DNA of 28,967 nt from Chara braunii. Lineage: Eukaryota > Streptophyta > Charophyceae > Charales > Characeae. Below are positions 27,340-28,967 of this stretch, one piece after another. Location of the stretch: positions 1,275,774-1,304,740 of the forward strand of contig BFEA01000047.1 in the NCBI GenBank assembly GCA_003427395.1. Reading direction: 5' to 3'. The translations under genes and the position numbers were made by a program. Each line of letters begins with the position of its first letter. The stretch's first letter is position 1. Under the pieces are notes generated by a model, which was not told where the DNA came from, searched no databases, and saw only the letters and a list, made by a program, of their open reading frames with translations.

Positions 27340-28560
27340 GGCCAATACATAGTACGTCATAATTGTATCTGCTTGCGTATTCATGCATTGCTAGTTGATA
27401 TGGGAAAACTCTGCGTCTGTGCAATTTTATACTAAGTCTTGCGCGCGTCGCCTTTCCGATTTCGGCATCGTAAAGTTATCGGATGACTACTGAAGGGACT
27501 AAGATTGTGTGCATTGTTTTGTTTGTGCCGTTTTGTGTGTGTGTAAATGTGTTTTAATTTTTATGTTCTTAGAGTGATGTACACGTGGTGTGTGGGAAGC
27601 GTCCTAGTCAATCGACGACAGGTCGCGTTTGGGACCTCAGCCCCCCACGGCGTCGGTTCGTGTGCGGGTCTGATAGAGGCGTAAAACCGCACGTACCCCC
27701 TATGCTACAGCGAACGAGAAACGTCGTCGGCTGATCCACCTCTGCGATTGCAATTGGTTAACTTTCGGACTGTAAACTGGCATCCCGACGGGAATATGCC
27801 CATCGAAGGGAAGTGACAACTCCCATAAGGTGGAGGTAAGTCGTGCCTCGCGTAGGCCCTTTCTTGTCGTAGGGGCTCGCGAGAGGTATGGCTGGCGCAC
27901 TCGGCCGGAGCGGCTTACGGAAGCTCCATGTGTATTCGCAACAAGGAATAAACTAACTCCTACGTGATCCGGCCGGGAGGGTCCCACTCCATTTTGTGTG
28001 GTGCCGGACCGACGCGCTCGACACCGCATCAACGGTCCAGGATGCACCCTTGCAGCAGAGGTACCGTATCCTAGCAGGTACTGGAATCTTCTCGAATCGT
28101 GCAGACAACCATTGATGTGCATCTGAGCTGAGGTCGTGGTAGACTGTTGGGTTGACTTTGACTGCAAGCTTGCTTCTCCCGTGCTTGGCCTAACTCTTGA
28201 TTTTCCAAGGGTGAACTGTTCCTCGTGGGGCTACAGCACGCAATTCTTAACCCTAGGGACTTCCTCAAGCCCCTAAAGGACTCAGGACACGACTTTTGAC
28301 CCCTCTTCCTGGCCTTTGGCCAAAAGTTACGACCTTGCCCTTAACTCATGCGGATTTTGAACCGAGTTTATTGCACAGGGCGTTTCCATGGTCGGAGAAA
28401 AGTGCCTACGAAGCACTGGCGCTGTAAACCACCAGTACGTCCAAGGCGCAAGCCAATTCCAGCTGGGTTTTTGCCACGTGTCAATTCCAGCCTAACCGCC
28501 GCAGCGTTATTTGACTGATGTCACTATTCTTTTCTGTCCAGTACGGCCAACGTGCGATTT
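27340..28560. other. GC-richer sequence, no gene recognised
   Basis: Base composition is more even than upstream. Several small hairpins occur, such as TCCGGC/GCCGGA (about 27968-28006) and CTCGCG/CGCGAG (about 27847-27882). A 155-codon minus-strand frame at 27700-28167 shows no domain I recognise. It remains possible that part of a gene lies here. Confidence 0.35.
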
Positions 28561-28839
28561 TACGGCGTGTTTACTGCATGTCGGATCCAAATACCCGGGT
28601 TATATACGGGTGGTAAAAAGTTATGTCCATCATGGAGTGAACAAGTTTTCTTCCTCTTCTTAATTCTTCTTTTCACTACCTTTGAGCATGTTCTTGCTGA
28701 CCCTGATTTTCACTCCGCGCCGAGCTTTGTCAAGCCTGGTCCCGTTGTGTTTTCCATCTGCTACTCCTGGGAGGAAAAGGTAAAGAACTCGGGGCATACT
28801 CACACTAAGGCCTTTTATGGCAAAATAGCGAAAAATTGA
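28552..28839 (+). CDS. possible small exon with hydrophobic leader, unidentified
   Basis: A 95-codon frame whose middle part is QVFFLFLILLFTTFEHVLA followed by DPDF, like a signal peptide core with a cleavable end, then a polar part ending SWEEKVKNSG. The plus strand has a TATA-like TTATATACGGG at about 28594-28605. A good donor, AAG followed by GTAAAG, occurs at about 28777-28785 after SWEEK, so the reading could be one exon of a longer gene that continues past the window. The hydrophobic part lies about 30 residues into the frame, no ATG precedes it closely in frame, and no family is recognised. Chance is a real alternative. Confidence 0.25.
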   Translation: MRFYGVFTACRIQIPGLYTGGKKLCPSWSEQVFFLFLILLFTTFEHVLADPDFHSAPSFVKPGPVVFSICYSWEEKVKNSGHTHTKAFYGKIAKN

Positions 28840-28947
28840 TGGTTGGGCCGGTTGCACGATGCACGGAAAGTAGCAACAGTAGCAAACCGGGTATCAAATG
28901 GCAGCGGCCTCGCGAGCCACGAAAAAGGGCATTTTGTTACCGCCTCT

Positions 28948-28967
28948 TTTTTTTTTTTTTTTTTTTT
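28948..28967. repeat. T homopolymer at window edge
   Basis: A T run of about 20 that reaches the end of the window. Its full length is unknown. On the minus strand it could be a poly-A tail of a retroposed sequence, but nothing else supports that. Confidence 0.8.

Noticed and set aside
27700-28167. 155-codon minus-strand frame
   Set aside because: No domain or start context. It could be an exon but I cannot support it from sequence alone.
1-28967. Ribosomal RNA genes, snRNA genes or telomere repeats
   Set aside because: No conserved rRNA or snRNA segments and no telomere-type short repeats were seen on either strand.

Overview
The window reads as repeat-dense, gene-poor eukaryotic nuclear DNA. 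It holds long AAT, CA and TA microsatellites, pyrimidine-rich tracts, at least three families of short non-autonomous DNA transposon, a decayed reverse transcriptase and hammerhead ribozyme sequences. There is an assembly gap at 10444-10703 and one ambiguous base inside the CA tract. I found no complete, intact protein-coding gene. Nothing suggests a bacterium, organelle or virus. The mix of Penelope-like reverse transcriptase, hammerhead sequences and hAT-type elements fits a large plant, streptophyte alga or protist genome, but the sequence does not let me name the organism.

Layout. Positions 1-7 kb hold microsatellites, one full-length hAT-like element (1636-2402), pyrimidine-rich tracts, five copies of a short dispersed motif, a GC-rich foldback (3307-3526), a decayed hammerhead (4086-4122, minus strand) and a 136-bp tandem array of long hairpins (about 5990-6620). 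Positions 8.0-12.0 kb are a nest of the same hAT-like family, with at least six copies or pieces, built into TA repeats around a unit that carries a nearly complete hammerhead ribozyme core (9162-9198, minus strand). One member (9960-10338) has a perfect 8-bp target duplication. Positions 12.1-13.1 kb carry a stop-riddled Penelope-like reverse transcriptase, followed by an irregular tandem repeat and a long hairpin. Positions 14.5-14.8 kb and 17.5-17.8 kb hold two further short inverted-repeat elements, each with a target duplication. Positions 19.2-20.0 kb are a 66-bp minisatellite. Positions 18.9-19.1 and 24.1-24.3 kb are diverged copies of one repeat, about 5.2 kb apart.

The most unusual part is 24.6-26.25 kb. 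It carries eight copies of a hairpin with a constant 12-nt loop and changing but still complementary stems, then five copies of a 121-125 bp unit with its own variable hairpin. Two near-identical copies of a third hairpin differ by a base-pair-preserving double change. This looks like serial RNA or DNA secondary structures kept by selection or by a copying mechanism, and I do not recognise the family. Further hairpin clusters lie at 22258-22337 and 27141-27333.

No operon-like cooperation between genes can be described. The main relationships are between mobile elements: hAT-like copies inserted in TA repeats, hammerhead units apparently in tandem around them, and a Penelope-like reverse transcriptase nearby. 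Hammerheads of this short-stem-III kind are known from Penelope-like elements and retrozymes, but a link between the two here is inference.
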